The notes under the pieces: generated by a model
What the model was told of the DNA's origin: nothing
Databases searched by the model: none
The model's input: only the letters and a program-made list of their open reading frames with translations
Made by a program: the position numbers and the translations under genes
Shown here: positions 8,365 to 17,213 of the stretch, in pieces
How positions within the stretch are numbered: the stretch's first letter is position 1
Layout of the letters: each line of letters begins with the position of its first letter
Source: Silvanigrellales bacterium
GTDB taxonomy: Bacteria; Bdellovibrionota_B; Oligoflexia; Silvanigrellales; Silvanigrellaceae
DNA length: 64,000 nucleotides
Direction: 5' to 3'
Assembly: GCA_020247005.1 (NCBI GenBank)
Contig: JADCJN010000029.1
Coordinates: forward strand, 1-64,000

Positions 8365-8380
8365 CAACATCTTGATGTTG
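8365..8380. promoter_or_regulatory. Perfect dyad upstream of oppA, possible operator or 5' hairpin
   Basis: CAACATC-TT-GATGTTG is a perfect 7+7 inverted repeat placed at the expected transcript start of oppA. A related dyad, ACAAC-GATGT-GTTGT, lies about 55 bases upstream near 8307-8321. Two similar half-site pairs suggest a repressor site, but no regulator gene is adjacent. Confidence 0.4.
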
Positions 8381-8413
8381 GCAACGAGTCCACGAACCCC
8401 GGAGGTCTTTTAG

Positions 8414-10096
8414 ATGTTCCTTCCGTACGCGCCTCGCCGCTCCTCACTCGCGGTGGCAGCCTCATTTGCCTTTGCCGGTCTTTTCGCATTCTCCGCGAAC
8501 GCCTTTGCTCAGCAAAAGAGCCAGGCAGAGCGCCGCGCAGCCCAGGAAGTGTACTGGAACCCCGGCGACGAACCTCCCAGCATGGACCCCACAAAACAGG
8601 CCGACTCTGTTTCGGGCGCGTGGCTGACACACCTCTTCGAAGGCCTCATGACCACCGACAAGAACGGTGACATGGTTCCCGGCGCCGCCGAGAAAATGTC
8701 TGTCAGTGCCGACGGAAAAACATACACGTTCACCATTCGGAAAAACGCCAAGTGGCATGATGGCAAGCCCGTCACGGCACAAGACTTCGAGTTCGCGTTC
8801 AAACGCCTCGTCGATCCTGCCTATGCGTCCGAGTACTCGTTCATTGCCGAAACGGCGCAAATCGTGAACGCAACCGAAATCATCGGCAAGAAGCTTCCCA
8901 CCGACCAGCTGGGGGCGAAAGCGCTGAACGACTCGACATTCGAAGTGAAGCTCAAGAACCCCGTCACGTTCTTTCCTTCGCTCATGGCATTCAACACCTT
9001 TTTCCCTATCCGCAAAGACCTCGTGGAAAAGCATGGCGACAAGTTCGCCACAAACCTCGAAAGCCTTGTGGGCAATGGCCCCTTCAAGCTCGTGCAGTGG
9101 CAAAAAGAAGCGTCGATGCGCATGGAAAAGGCGCCGACCTACTGGAACGCCAAAGCAATTAAAATCACTGCGCTCGAAGCCCCTGTCATGGTGAAAGACG
9201 CGGGAGCGTCGTACAACCTGTTCCGCACGGGCGGCACCGACCTCGTTGGCCTCGACTTCGAGCGCCTCAAGCTCGCTCAAAAAGACAAGCTCGCCATCAA
9301 GTCCCACTCCGATGGCGCGGTGTTCTATCTCCAAATGAACACCGTCGACGGCAAGCTCTTTTCGAACGTCAAGTTGCGCCAAGCGCTTTCCATTGGCATC
9401 AACCGCCGCGAGTATATCAATAAGATTTCGGCCATTCCTGGCGACAAGCCTGCGTTCGGCGTGATTCCCGACTACATGCCGGGTTCGAAGAAGGGCTCGA
9501 CCTACCGCAAAGAGGCGCCCCTGGCATTCAAAGATGGCGACCTTGCAAAGGCGAAGTCGTTGGTAAAAGAGTACCTTGCGGAAACCAAGCAAGCGAAAGT
9601 GCCTTCGTTCACTTTGCTCACAGGCGACAGCTCCACCGCAAAGCGTGACTCGGAGTACTTCCAGCAGACACTTTCGAAGGTGTTTGACACCGAAGTGAAG
9701 GTGGACTCCGTTCCCTTCAAAACCCGCCTCCAGAAAATGCGCGATTCGCAGTTCGACGTTGTGGCAGCCGGTTGGGGCCCTGACTACCTCGATGCCATGA
9801 CATTTGCCGACCTCTTTATGCAGAACAACAGCAACAACCACGGCCAGTTCAAAGATTCGAAGTACGACGAGCTCATTCTTTCTGCCCAGAAAAGCGCCGA
9901 CCCCGCAGAGCGCATCAACCTCATCAAGCAGGCAGAAAAGATCCTCATCGTCGACAAGGCAGCCATTGCGGCCTACCACCAACGCGGCCGGGCGTATGTT
10001 CTTGCCAACGGCCTGACCGGCGTGCGCCGTGCGCAGGTGGGCGGAGACCCTGACTTCCGATTCGCCTCGTGGGGCGGAGCTGCTGCCAAGAAGTAA
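8414..10096 (+). CDS. oppA: Periplasmic oligopeptide-binding protein OppA
   Basis: Solute-binding protein that delivers peptides to the OppBCDF transporter. 560 residues with a cleavable signal peptide (hydrophobic SLAVAASFAFAGLFAFSANAF, site near AFAQ). SBP family 5 landmarks are visible: NPGDEPPSMDPTKQ at the mature N-terminus, YTFTIRKNAKWHDGKPVTAQDF, GNGPFKLVQW, LRQALSIGINRREYI and a C-terminal ADPAERINLIKQAEKIL. The start is supported by GGAGGT seven bases upstream of the ATG. It is the first gene of oppABCDF, and a strong terminator-like hairpin behind it probably makes it the most abundant product. Confidence 0.95.
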   Translation: MFLPYAPRRSSLAVAASFAFAGLFAFSANAFAQQKSQAERRAAQEVYWNPGDEPPSMDPTKQADSVSGAWLTHLFEGLMTTDKNGDMVPGAAEKMSVSADGKTYTFTIRKNAKWHDGKPVTAQDFEFAFKRLVDPAYASEYSFIAETAQIVNATEIIGKKLPTDQLGAKALNDSTFEVKLKNPVTFFPSLMAFNTFFPIRKDLVEKHGDKFATNLESLVGNGPFKLVQWQKEASMRMEKAPTYWNAKAIKITALEAPVMVKDAGASYNLFRTGGTDLVGLDFERLKLAQKDKLAIKSHSDGAVFYLQMNTVDGKLFSNVKLRQALSIGINRREYINKISAIPGDKPAFGVIPDYMPGSKKGSTYRKEAPLAFKDGDLAKAKSLVKEYLAETKQAKVPSFTLLTGDSSTAKRDSEYFQQTLSKVFDTEVKVDSVPFKTRLQKMRDSQFDVVAAGWGPDYLDAMTFADLFMQNNSNNHGQFKDSKYDELILSAQKSADPAERINLIKQAEKILIVDKAAIAAYHQRGRAYVLANGLTGVRRAQVGGDPDFRFASWGGAAAKK

Positions 10097-10129
10097 GCGT
10101 CTTCCCTGAACAGGGGCCGCAGCGGAGAA

Positions 10130-10167
10130 GGGAGCCTTTGCGGCGTTGGCCGCGCGGCTCCTTTTTT
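10130..10167 (+). terminator. Intrinsic terminator / attenuator between oppA and oppB
   Basis: Stem GGAGCC/GGCTCC with an inner GCGGC-GTTG-GCCGC hairpin, immediately followed by TTTTTT. It sits 34 bases after the oppA stop and 114 bases before oppB on the same strand, so it most likely limits read-through into the permease and ATPase genes. Confidence 0.85.
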
Positions 10168-10280
10168 GTTGACCCCTTCGTGTTTCGATGGCAAAAGCTC
10201 AATGTTTTTCGCCAGAGTATCGTTTCCGTGTCTGATTTCTCTCCCCATCCGACAGGCATCCTCCAGCAGAGGGAATTTTC

Positions 10281-11234
10281 ATGAGGCTCGCGCGTTTCAT
10301 CTTCAAGCGGCTCTTGCTCGCCCTCGTGACGCTCTTCACGCTGTTCACAATCACCTTCGTTTTGACGCGTGCTGTGCCTGGCGATCCTCTCGTGAAAACG
10401 AAGGAAATCCCCGAGGAAACGCGCCGCAACCTCGAGGCCCGCTATGGCCTCGATAAGCCCCTGTTCGAGCAGTACCTGCTCGCGCTGAAGAACACAGCCT
10501 CGGGCAACCTTGGTGAGAGTTTCCGCACCATTGGCCGTGAAGTGAATGACATTATTGCTGAACAGTTTCCCGTCAGCGCCTCCATTGGCCTTGTGGCTGT
10601 GGTTTTTGGCACTTTCGTCGGCTTGGGTCTTGGAATCGCGGCAGCCCTCTACAGGAACAGCCTCATCGACCGAGCCGCCATGTTTCTTTGCGTGGCGGGC
10701 ATCTCGCTGCCAAGCTTTTTATTCGCTTACATGTTCCAATATTTTCTTGCGGTTTACCCGCTGACGGAACTGGGTGTCGATCCTCAAACTTGGCTGCGTC
10801 CTGCGGGTTGGGGCGAGCTGCGGGACTACATCTTGCCTTCTTTCGCGCTCTCTCTCGGCACCATTGCGCTCATCACGCGGATGATGCGAAGCCAAATGGT
10901 GGAAGTGTCCTTTTCCGAGTACGTGAAAACGGCAAAAGCAAAAGGGGTCTCCACGCTCCGACTCCTTTTCCTTCACCAGATTCGGAATGCCATTATGCCC
11001 GTGGTTTCTATTCTCGGCCCACTCGTGGTTGCCGTTATGGGTGGCGGTCTCATTATCGAAAACATTTTCGGCATTCCAGGCCTCGGCAAGGCCTTCCTCA
11101 ATTCGATTACGAACAACGACTATAGCGTGATCATGGGGCTCACGATTTTCTTCGGCGGGTTCTTTATCATTGTGAACCTCATTACCGACGTGCTCTACGG
11201 GCTCATCGATCCGCGTATTCGCGTGAACGCCTGA
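10281..11234 (+). CDS. oppB: Oligopeptide ABC transporter permease OppB
   Basis: 317-residue inner-membrane permease of the DppB/OppB type. It has an N-terminal segment KRLLLALVTLFTLFTITFVL, the typical GDPLVKTKEIPEETRRNLEARYGLDKPL periplasmic block, and about five more membrane helices. The cytoplasmic EAA loop (VKTAKAKGVSTLRLLFLHQIRNA) contacts the ATPases. GAGGGAA lies before the ATG at 10281. Length and motif order are ordinary for the family. Confidence 0.95.
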   Translation: MRLARFIFKRLLLALVTLFTLFTITFVLTRAVPGDPLVKTKEIPEETRRNLEARYGLDKPLFEQYLLALKNTASGNLGESFRTIGREVNDIIAEQFPVSASIGLVAVVFGTFVGLGLGIAAALYRNSLIDRAAMFLCVAGISLPSFLFAYMFQYFLAVYPLTELGVDPQTWLRPAGWGELRDYILPSFALSLGTIALITRMMRSQMVEVSFSEYVKTAKAKGVSTLRLLFLHQIRNAIMPVVSILGPLVVAVMGGGLIIENIFGIPGLGKAFLNSITNNDYSVIMGLTIFFGGFFIIVNLITDVLYGLIDPRIRVNA

Positions 11235-11290
11235 CTCTCCCGGAAACGTCTCTTTTTTGCGCCCCACTAGCCCCCGCAGGACACACCCAC

Positions 11291-12772
11291 ATGAGCACGA
11301 CTCTCAACACCCAGGCGGTCGAGACAACGGAGTTCTCCAAGGAACTCTTTAAGCCCATGCCAGCCGTCACTGGTGACGCCGAACGCCTCTCTCGGCCCGT
11401 CATTGGCTACTGGAAGGACGCCCTGTTGCGTCTCGTGCGCAACCGCACCGCACTCTTCTCGCTGACGGTCATCACGTCCATTGGACTTCTGGGCATCGTC
11501 GGGCCGTTTTTCTTTCCGTCCATGCCCGATGGACTCAGTTACGAGAACGTGCAGAACCCCGACCTTATTAACCTCGCACCTACGCTCGGTGATGAGCTCC
11601 TCGTGCTCGACGACGCCACAGCGTATCCTGACGACCTCGTGAAGGAAGGGTTCAATGCCGAAGCGCCGCTTCTGGCTCCTGAGGCTGTTCCTCCCCTTTC
11701 TGGGCTACGCGTCGAAGGCAAGGCCACAGTGAATGGCGTGACGCTCGTGTGGGAACCCATTGAGGGCGTCAGTGGCTACAGCGTGTTCCGGGCGCTGGCT
11801 TCTTCGCAAACACCCGATGTGGCGGCTATGGCAGCCGACCCTTCCCAGCGTGGTTTCCAGGTGGGCAGTGTGAGCAACCCGGCGCAATACAGCTACACTG
11901 ACTCTGCTGGCCTCGACCCCGCGGAGCGTTACGTCTACATCGTGGCTCCCTTTGTTTCGAACCCTGAGACGCTCGAAGAAGTGGTCAGCGAAAAAGGAGC
12001 GGGGCTCCTCGTGGAGCCTCGGAAAACCATAACTTTGAGCGACGCCCAAGAACTCGAACCCCAAGCTGCCGTGGGCGACACGGTGGTCGGACGTCCGCAT
12101 TTCTTCGGGACCGACGCTTTGGGTCGCGACATCTTCTCGCGGATGGTTTCGGGCACCCGTGTCGACTTCTTTCTTGCACTCCTTGTTCCTACCATCGCCC
12201 TTCTTTTCGGACTCGCCTACGGTGCCATTTCGGGTCTCGCAGGCGGGAAGGTCGACACCTTCCTGATGCGTGTGATTGAAATCATCGACTCTCTGCCCGA
12301 GCTTCTCCTTTTCATCCTCCTGCAGGTTGCCATGGGCAAGGGTATCCCAAGCCTTATTATTGCTCTTTCTGCGTTCGCGTGGACGAGCTACGCGCGGATT
12401 CTGCGCGGCGAAGTGCTGCGCCTCCGAGAAATCGAATTCGTGCACGCAAGCCGACTGCTGGGCGCCTCCACGCGCTCGCTCATATTCCGGCACATCGCAC
12501 CCAATCTTCTCGGCGTCATTCTCGTTCTTTGGTCGGGTCACATTCCTCGCATCATCACCTACGAGGCGTTTCTCTCGCTGCTCGGTCTGGGCGTGGAAGC
12601 CCCGATGGCCACATGGGGAACGGTGCTCCAGGAAGCAGGCAACCGCTTCCAAATTGCACCTCTTCAGTTCTTCATGCCTGCAAGCATTATGGCCATCACA
12701 CTCCTCGCGTTCTTCCTCCTGGGCGACGCGCTTCGGGACGCCTTCGACCCTAAACTCCGAGGCCGGGAATGA
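11291..12772 (+). CDS. oppC: Oligopeptide ABC transporter permease OppC with inserted fibronectin-III-like domain
   Basis: Second permease of the transporter, 493 residues against about 300 for ordinary OppC. Conserved parts are the first membrane helix (residues 54-75), the FGTDALGRDIFSRMVSGTR block (272-290), the EAA loop (YARILRGEVLRLREIEFVHASRLLG) and the GLGVEAPMATWG end. The extra 190 or so residues lie between helix 1 and the GTDALGRD block, on the periplasmic side by family topology. Residues 135-222 within them look like one FN3 fold: VTLVWEPIEGVSGYSVFRA, then YSYTDSAGLDPAERYVYIVAPF. The frame is intact and the stop overlaps the oppD start (ATGA). FN3 assignment is by eye. Confidence 0.93.
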   Translation: MSTTLNTQAVETTEFSKELFKPMPAVTGDAERLSRPVIGYWKDALLRLVRNRTALFSLTVITSIGLLGIVGPFFFPSMPDGLSYENVQNPDLINLAPTLGDELLVLDDATAYPDDLVKEGFNAEAPLLAPEAVPPLSGLRVEGKATVNGVTLVWEPIEGVSGYSVFRALASSQTPDVAAMAADPSQRGFQVGSVSNPAQYSYTDSAGLDPAERYVYIVAPFVSNPETLEEVVSEKGAGLLVEPRKTITLSDAQELEPQAAVGDTVVGRPHFFGTDALGRDIFSRMVSGTRVDFFLALLVPTIALLFGLAYGAISGLAGGKVDTFLMRVIEIIDSLPELLLFILLQVAMGKGIPSLIIALSAFAWTSYARILRGEVLRLREIEFVHASRLLGASTRSLIFRHIAPNLLGVILVLWSGHIPRIITYEAFLSLLGLGVEAPMATWGTVLQEAGNRFQIAPLQFFMPASIMAITLLAFFLLGDALRDAFDPKLRGRE

Positions 12773-13938
12773 GCGACACCGTTCCCGAGAAGCCTTCGGT
12801 TGGAAGAGAAAAACCCCGGCTCCTGAACCTTGTCACCGAGGAAAACGTCTCAGTGAACTTCGCAACGCAATCGAATCGCGCCACCCAGGTGCGCCCCGTG
12901 ATGCTCGACGTGAAAAACCTCGTTGTGAACTTCCGCGTCCATGGTGGCGAAGTGTACGCCGTCCGCGATGTGAGCTTTGAAGTCCGAAAAGGCGAGTGCC
13001 TGTGCATTGTGGGCGAGTCGGGCTCCGGAAAATCGGTGTCTGTGCAAGCACTCATGGGCCTCCTTCCCTGCCCTCCGGCCCGAATTGTGAGTGGCTCCGC
13101 GCTTTTGAAAACGGGAGGAGACGACAGCGTCGACCTCCTCACGGTGACGGCCTCACGCCGACGGGAAATTCTGGGCGTCGACGTCAGCATGATCTTCCAA
13201 GATCCTCTGGCGTCTCTCAACCCCACCATGACCGTGGGCAAACAGGTGGAGGAAGTGCTCATCCTCCACACCAGCATGACGAGCGGGCAACGCCGCGAAC
13301 GTGTTCGCGAGCTCTTCGAGCTTGTGCGTCTTCCGGAACCGGCACGACGCATTGACCAATACCCGCATGAGCTTTCGGGCGGCATGCGCCAACGTGTCAT
13401 GATAGCCATGGCTCTTGCGTGCAATCCGAAGGTCCTGATTGCCGACGAGCCCACCACGGCTCTGGACGTCACCATTCAGGCGCAGATTCTGGCGCTCATC
13501 AAAGAGCTCACCAAGAAGTTCGAAATGGCCACCATCCTGATTACCCACGACCTCGGCGTCGTGGCGCAGATGGCCGACCGTGTGGCCGTGATGTACGCCG
13601 GCAAAATTGTGGAAGAAGGCACGGTTGACGAAGTTTTTTACGAGCCAAAGCACCCTTACACGCTGGGCTTGAAGCGTGCGATGCCCAAGGAAGCGGGTTC
13701 TGGAACAGAACCTCTCGAGCCGATTCCAGGCACCCCACCCGACCTCTTCGCCCCCCCTCCCGGCTGCGCCTTTGCGCCTCGGTGCCCAAACGCGATGGTG
13801 ATTTGCCACAGCCACCAGCCCAAGGAATTGCGCAAAGCAACGGCTCGTGTTTCGTGTTGGCTTCACAACGCGAATGCCGCGGAACACCGAGCAGGGGCCG
13901 GCGTTACCGACATCAACGAAACAGCGCGCGGGCACTGA
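12769..13938 (+). CDS. oppD: Oligopeptide ABC transporter ATPase OppD
   Basis: Cytoplasmic ATPase, 389 residues. It shows Walker A GESGSGKS (near residue 80), Q-loop IFQDPLASLNP, signature LSGGMRQR, Walker B VLIADEPTTALD, H-loop ITHDLG and the C-terminal oligopeptide/dipeptide domain with PPPGCAFAPRCPNAMVIC. The first 45 residues are an extra low-complexity stretch before MLDVKNLVV (ATG at 12901), so an internal start is possible. The ATG used here overlaps the oppC stop (ATGA), which favours the longer form. Confidence 0.95.
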   Translation: MSDTVPEKPSVGREKPRLLNLVTEENVSVNFATQSNRATQVRPVMLDVKNLVVNFRVHGGEVYAVRDVSFEVRKGECLCIVGESGSGKSVSVQALMGLLPCPPARIVSGSALLKTGGDDSVDLLTVTASRRREILGVDVSMIFQDPLASLNPTMTVGKQVEEVLILHTSMTSGQRRERVRELFELVRLPEPARRIDQYPHELSGGMRQRVMIAMALACNPKVLIADEPTTALDVTIQAQILALIKELTKKFEMATILITHDLGVVAQMADRVAVMYAGKIVEEGTVDEVFYEPKHPYTLGLKRAMPKEAGSGTEPLEPIPGTPPDLFAPPPGCAFAPRCPNAMVICHSHQPKELRKATARVSCWLHNANAAEHRAGAGVTDINETARGH

Positions 13939-13993
13939 GCCCCACGCCCAAGGCACACCTCAGGCCTCGGAATCGCAAGGAGACCCGCGTCCA

Positions 13994-14956
13994 ATGCAAT
14001 CGCGCCAGCCGCTCGTCGAAACCAAGGACCTCTGCAAATACTTCGAGCTTGGCGGTGGCGCGATGCTACACGCCGTCGACAAGGTCTCACTCCACATTCT
14101 TCCCGGCGAAACGCTCGGCCTCGTGGGCGAATCGGGCTGCGGGAAGTCCACGCTCGGACGCGTCCTTGTCCGCATGTACGACCAAACAAGCGGTGACTAC
14201 CGCTTCGAGGGCGAAACCGTGTCGCCCAAGCTCAGTCAAAAAGATCGGCGCGCGTTTTCACTGTCCGCTCAAATGATTTTCCAAGACCCCTATGGCTCCT
14301 TGAATCCACGCATGACCGTGGGCGACATCATTGCCGAAGGGCCTGAAATCCATGGCCGGTGGAAAGGGCCTGAGCGCCAAAAAATGGTGAATTACTGGCT
14401 CAACCGTGTGGGACTCGTGCCTGAACACGCGCACCGGTTTCCCCATGAATTTTCGGGAGGCCAGCGTCAGCGCATCGGAATCGCGCGCTCGCTCGCCCTC
14501 GAGCCCAAATTCGTTGTGTGTGATGAACCCATCTCCGCACTCGACGTTTCCGTGCAGGCCCAGGTTGTGACGCTGCTGCAGGAATTGCAGCGCGAACTCG
14601 GCCTCACCTATTTGTTCATTGCCCACAGCTTGTCCATGGTTCGTTACATTTCGAATCGCATGGCTGTCATGTATTTGGGAAAACTAGTGGAACTGGGCCC
14701 TTCGGAAGAGGTCTACAAAGCCCCCCTCCACCCCTATTCCGAAGCGCTCATTGGAGCGAATCCCACCCCCGACCCCATCAAAGAGCGGACACGCCAGCAC
14801 AAACTCTTGGCCGGCGAACTGGCGAGCCCCGTGAATCCAAAGCCGGGATGCCGATTCGCGAATCGATGCCCCATTGCAATCGACAGGTGCCGCTCCGAGA
14901 CGCCCGAACTTCGCGAAGTGAAACCGGGTCGTTTCGTAGCCTGCCACCTCCGCTGA
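13994..14956 (+). CDS. oppF: Oligopeptide ABC transporter ATPase OppF
   Basis: Second ATPase, pairing with OppD. 320 residues from MQSRQPLVETKDL at 13994, preceded by AAGGAG 11 bases upstream. An open frame extends back to 13847 inside oppD but is of different composition and probably not translated. Walker A GESGCGKSTLGR, Q-loop IFQDPYGSLNPRMTV, signature FSGGQRQRIGIARSLA, Walker B FVVCDEPISALD and the C-terminal block NPKPGCRFANRCP are all present. Last gene of the opp operon. Confidence 0.95.
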   Translation: MQSRQPLVETKDLCKYFELGGGAMLHAVDKVSLHILPGETLGLVGESGCGKSTLGRVLVRMYDQTSGDYRFEGETVSPKLSQKDRRAFSLSAQMIFQDPYGSLNPRMTVGDIIAEGPEIHGRWKGPERQKMVNYWLNRVGLVPEHAHRFPHEFSGGQRQRIGIARSLALEPKFVVCDEPISALDVSVQAQVVTLLQELQRELGLTYLFIAHSLSMVRYISNRMAVMYLGKLVELGPSEEVYKAPLHPYSEALIGANPTPDPIKERTRQHKLLAGELASPVNPKPGCRFANRCPIAIDRCRSETPELREVKPGRFVACHLR

Positions 14957-15058
14957 CGCCTGCACTGCAGCGTTTTCACCGGAGGTCTTTCTCCTGCGCC
15001 TTAGAGTGGCATGACACATGCCTCTTGAAGAGCGTGACGCGAGGAAGGACTCCGCACT

Positions 15059-16339
15059 ATGAAACACACCGTCTTTTTGAAGAAGTCTGGTTTGGCTCAG
15101 GTTTCTGTGGCCACCCTCCTTTCCCTTTCCGGCTGCGGTTCGAATCCTTACAAAGAGCCTGAAAAAACCTGCAAGGCGAACTGTGAAAAAGAGGCGGACG
15201 CAACGGCTTCTGACGTCGTTCCAAGACGATCGCAGCCTGTTCCTCTTTCGGTGAATTTTTGGGATGCGAACACCGCTCGCACGTCGCCCGCAAGAACCGG
15301 AGACGAGAAAACGCTCGAGGGCATTTTGCAATCGAGCCCTTTTGCCGTGTTGCGTTCGGCACTGGAAAGCGAGCGGCAGTCTCTTTTGCAGGCCGCGGCG
15401 GCAAAAGCGAACAAAAACGAGAAAGCCAAGACAGCACTGGCGCGCTGCCTCATTGCAAAAACAGAGGGGGCAGCGACTGCCGTTGCAGGGTCGGAGGGCC
15501 GAGTGACCGTCGCGTCCGACTATGGCCGGTGTGTTCCACTGTCGGCTCCCACAGACGCAAAAAACGCCCAAGAAGGCATTGAAGAAGGTGCGCGGGAACG
15601 CTACTTCGTGAACGAATATGAAGGCGCATTTCGCGCGACTCTTCCCAGCCCTGCGCTTTTGGTGGAAGAGGCGCGCTCTGCGGTACTCCCGAAAAGCGCC
15701 ATCGCATGGGCCTCAGGCTTCCCGTTTCGCTCCTTGAGGCCCGACGATGTCGTGCGGCGTGAAGACGGCAGTTTTCCAGCATTGCCCTTCGAATTCCAAA
15801 GTGTGTTTACCAAAGGGACGCAAGCTCGCCGACAACAAAAGGTTCTTGGAGCAACGCGTGAATTTTCGATGACCGGAGCGGGCTATTCGCCGCTCGAAGC
15901 TGGTGTTCCTGCGGAGCAGGGTCCTTTGCGTGCTCAATTCGACGACGACGGCGCAAGCCTCATGCTTTTTGGAAGCGTTTATGTGGCACAGGGGCAAGTG
16001 TTGAATCCGGAAGCGAGCCAACCCTACCGAGGCGAGAAGACGGCAGGAAAAACAGTTGAGTTCGTTTTTGCGGGATTCACGCTGAAAGGCGACGACCTCA
16101 CGCTCGACGCCGGCCTCGGATTCCGTCCTGACGTCGAGATCGCGGGTTCGTACTACATTTTTGTGAACAGCAATTTCGACCCAAAGAACAGGACGCCCCA
16201 AAAAAACCGAAGTATTTGGAAGGTCACGGCGCGCCCCGCCACGGAAACGCGCCCCAAGGCCACCTGCGAGGTTGACGTTGCCGAGGTCATTCCGGGTCAA
16301 GGTGAACGCGCCGTAGGCGGGTTCTCGCTCTGCGACTGA
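15059..16339 (+). CDS. Putative lipoprotein of unknown function
   Basis: 426 residues. N-terminal lipoprotein signal with lipobox LSGC (Cys near residue 26) and a Cys/charged stretch after it. Strong site GAGGAAGGA before the ATG. No family recognised. The central part has a helical segment (LRSALESERQSLLQAAAAKANKNEKAKTALARC, given only as its outer residues 98-130), and the C-terminal half is rich in predicted beta strands (LMLFGSVYVAQGQV, TVEFVFAGFTLKGDDLTLD, YYIFVNSNFD), suggesting a beta-sandwich. Placed alone between oppF and the zinc-ribbon gene, with its own hairpin downstream. Confidence 0.8.
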   Translation: MKHTVFLKKSGLAQVSVATLLSLSGCGSNPYKEPEKTCKANCEKEADATASDVVPRRSQPVPLSVNFWDANTARTSPARTGDEKTLEGILQSSPFAVLRSALESERQSLLQAAAAKANKNEKAKTALARCLIAKTEGAATAVAGSEGRVTVASDYGRCVPLSAPTDAKNAQEGIEEGARERYFVNEYEGAFRATLPSPALLVEEARSAVLPKSAIAWASGFPFRSLRPDDVVRREDGSFPALPFEFQSVFTKGTQARRQQKVLGATREFSMTGAGYSPLEAGVPAEQGPLRAQFDDDGASLMLFGSVYVAQGQVLNPEASQPYRGEKTAGKTVEFVFAGFTLKGDDLTLDAGLGFRPDVEIAGSYYIFVNSNFDPKNRTPQKNRSIWKVTARPATETRPKATCEVDVAEVIPGQGERAVGGFSLCD

Positions 16340-16384
16340 AGCAGCCGGAGCGCAAACCCACGCCCCAACGTAACAAGGCCACGC

Positions 16385-16410
16385 AGAAGCCCCCTTGATA
16401 GCGGGCTTCT
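16385..16410 (+). terminator. Hairpin after the lipoprotein gene
   Basis: AGAAGCCC (16385-16392) pairs perfectly with GGGCTTCT (16403-16410) over a 10-base loop, 46 bases after the stop codon. It is followed by GTTGTG rather than a clean T-run, so termination strength is doubtful. It overlaps the -35 element of the next promoter. Confidence 0.5.
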
Positions 16411-16423
16411 GTTGTGCTATATT
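16395..16423 (+). promoter_or_regulatory. Sigma-70 promoter for the zinc-ribbon protein gene
   Basis: TTGATA (16395-16400), 17-base spacer, TATATT (16418-16423): five of six matches in both boxes at ideal spacing, about 45 bases before the start codon. One of the best promoter matches I found in the window. Confidence 0.65.
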
Positions 16424-16474
16424 ACGCTGTTCCAAATTTTTCGACGAAACCTTCCGTGACCTTGGGGGCATGCC

Positions 16475-17194
16475 TTGAACCCGAATTATGAAATCCTCGA
16501 ACAAATTCTGCGGCTCGACGTCGATGCCGGAGCCGCCACGCTCGACTGGCGCAGCGCCCAGAAAGAGCTCACCGAGCTCGCCAAAAAAACCAAGGCCAAC
16601 GAAGAACTCATTGCAAAAACCCGCACCGATATGGCCTTCATGGAAGGCGACCTGCGCCGTCAATACAAAAAAATTGACGAGCTCGAAGAGCGCCGCACCG
16701 ACAGGTCGGCGAAGCTCTTTGCGGCTCGCAATGACGACGAGCACCGCGCCTTAAAGCGCGAAGTCGACAACCTCGAGCGCGACACCCGCGATGCCATGCG
16801 CCGCGTGGAAGAAAGCGAAAGCCGCATTGAGTCTCTCAAGTCCATTCTTTTGCGCGCCGAGGCGGAACTGCAAGTGTCGCTGTCTGCAAGCGTCGACGAG
16901 CGTCGCAAGGCGGAGGCCGCGGAAGCAGCCTCTTCAGGCCGCTTGAAAGAACTCGGAGGCGTGCGCGAAGGCTACGTGACGCGTCTCGATGATCGCATCG
17001 CTCAGCACTACACACGCGTAGCGCGCATCACGCGAAACGCAAATGGCCCTATCACACGCGTGCACGACAAATCGTGTGGCAACTGCCACCTTTCCTTGTC
17101 GCCCCAGCTGCTCAACAACATTATTCGGGCCAAAGACATTGAGTTTTGTCCGAGCTGCAACCACATTCTGTTGCCGCAAAACAGCGCCAACTAA
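16475..17194 (+). CDS. Coiled-coil zinc-ribbon protein (CT398/DUF164-like family)
   Basis: 239 residues. Residues 20-180 form a long antiparallel coiled coil (Glu/Arg/Lys-rich heptads). Residues near 200-235 form a C4 zinc ribbon with CGNC and CPSC about 20 residues apart. This architecture matches the C4-type zinc ribbon family that includes chlamydial CT398 and Helicobacter HP0958. Members bind RpoN and flagellar export parts or mRNA in some species; whether that applies here is unknown. The start is TTG at 16475; the nearby ATG at 16470 is out of frame and stops after two codons. A good promoter lies upstream. Confidence 0.85.
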   Translation: MNPNYEILEQILRLDVDAGAATLDWRSAQKELTELAKKTKANEELIAKTRTDMAFMEGDLRRQYKKIDELEERRTDRSAKLFAARNDDEHRALKREVDNLERDTRDAMRRVEESESRIESLKSILLRAEAELQVSLSASVDERRKAEAAEAASSGRLKELGGVREGYVTRLDDRIAQHYTRVARITRNANGPITRVHDKSCGNCHLSLSPQLLNNIIRAKDIEFCPSCNHILLPQNSAN

Positions 17195-17213
17195 GCCTCG
17201 GACGGCCTCCCTT

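Noticed and set aside
8462-9982. 506-codon frame on the minus strand
   Set aside because: Exactly antisense to oppA, with His/Arg/Val-rich composition typical of a mirror frame in high-G+C coding DNA.
15003-15022. GGCATG-ACA-CATGCC hairpin after oppF
   Set aside because: No T-run and only six pairs; not listed as a terminator.
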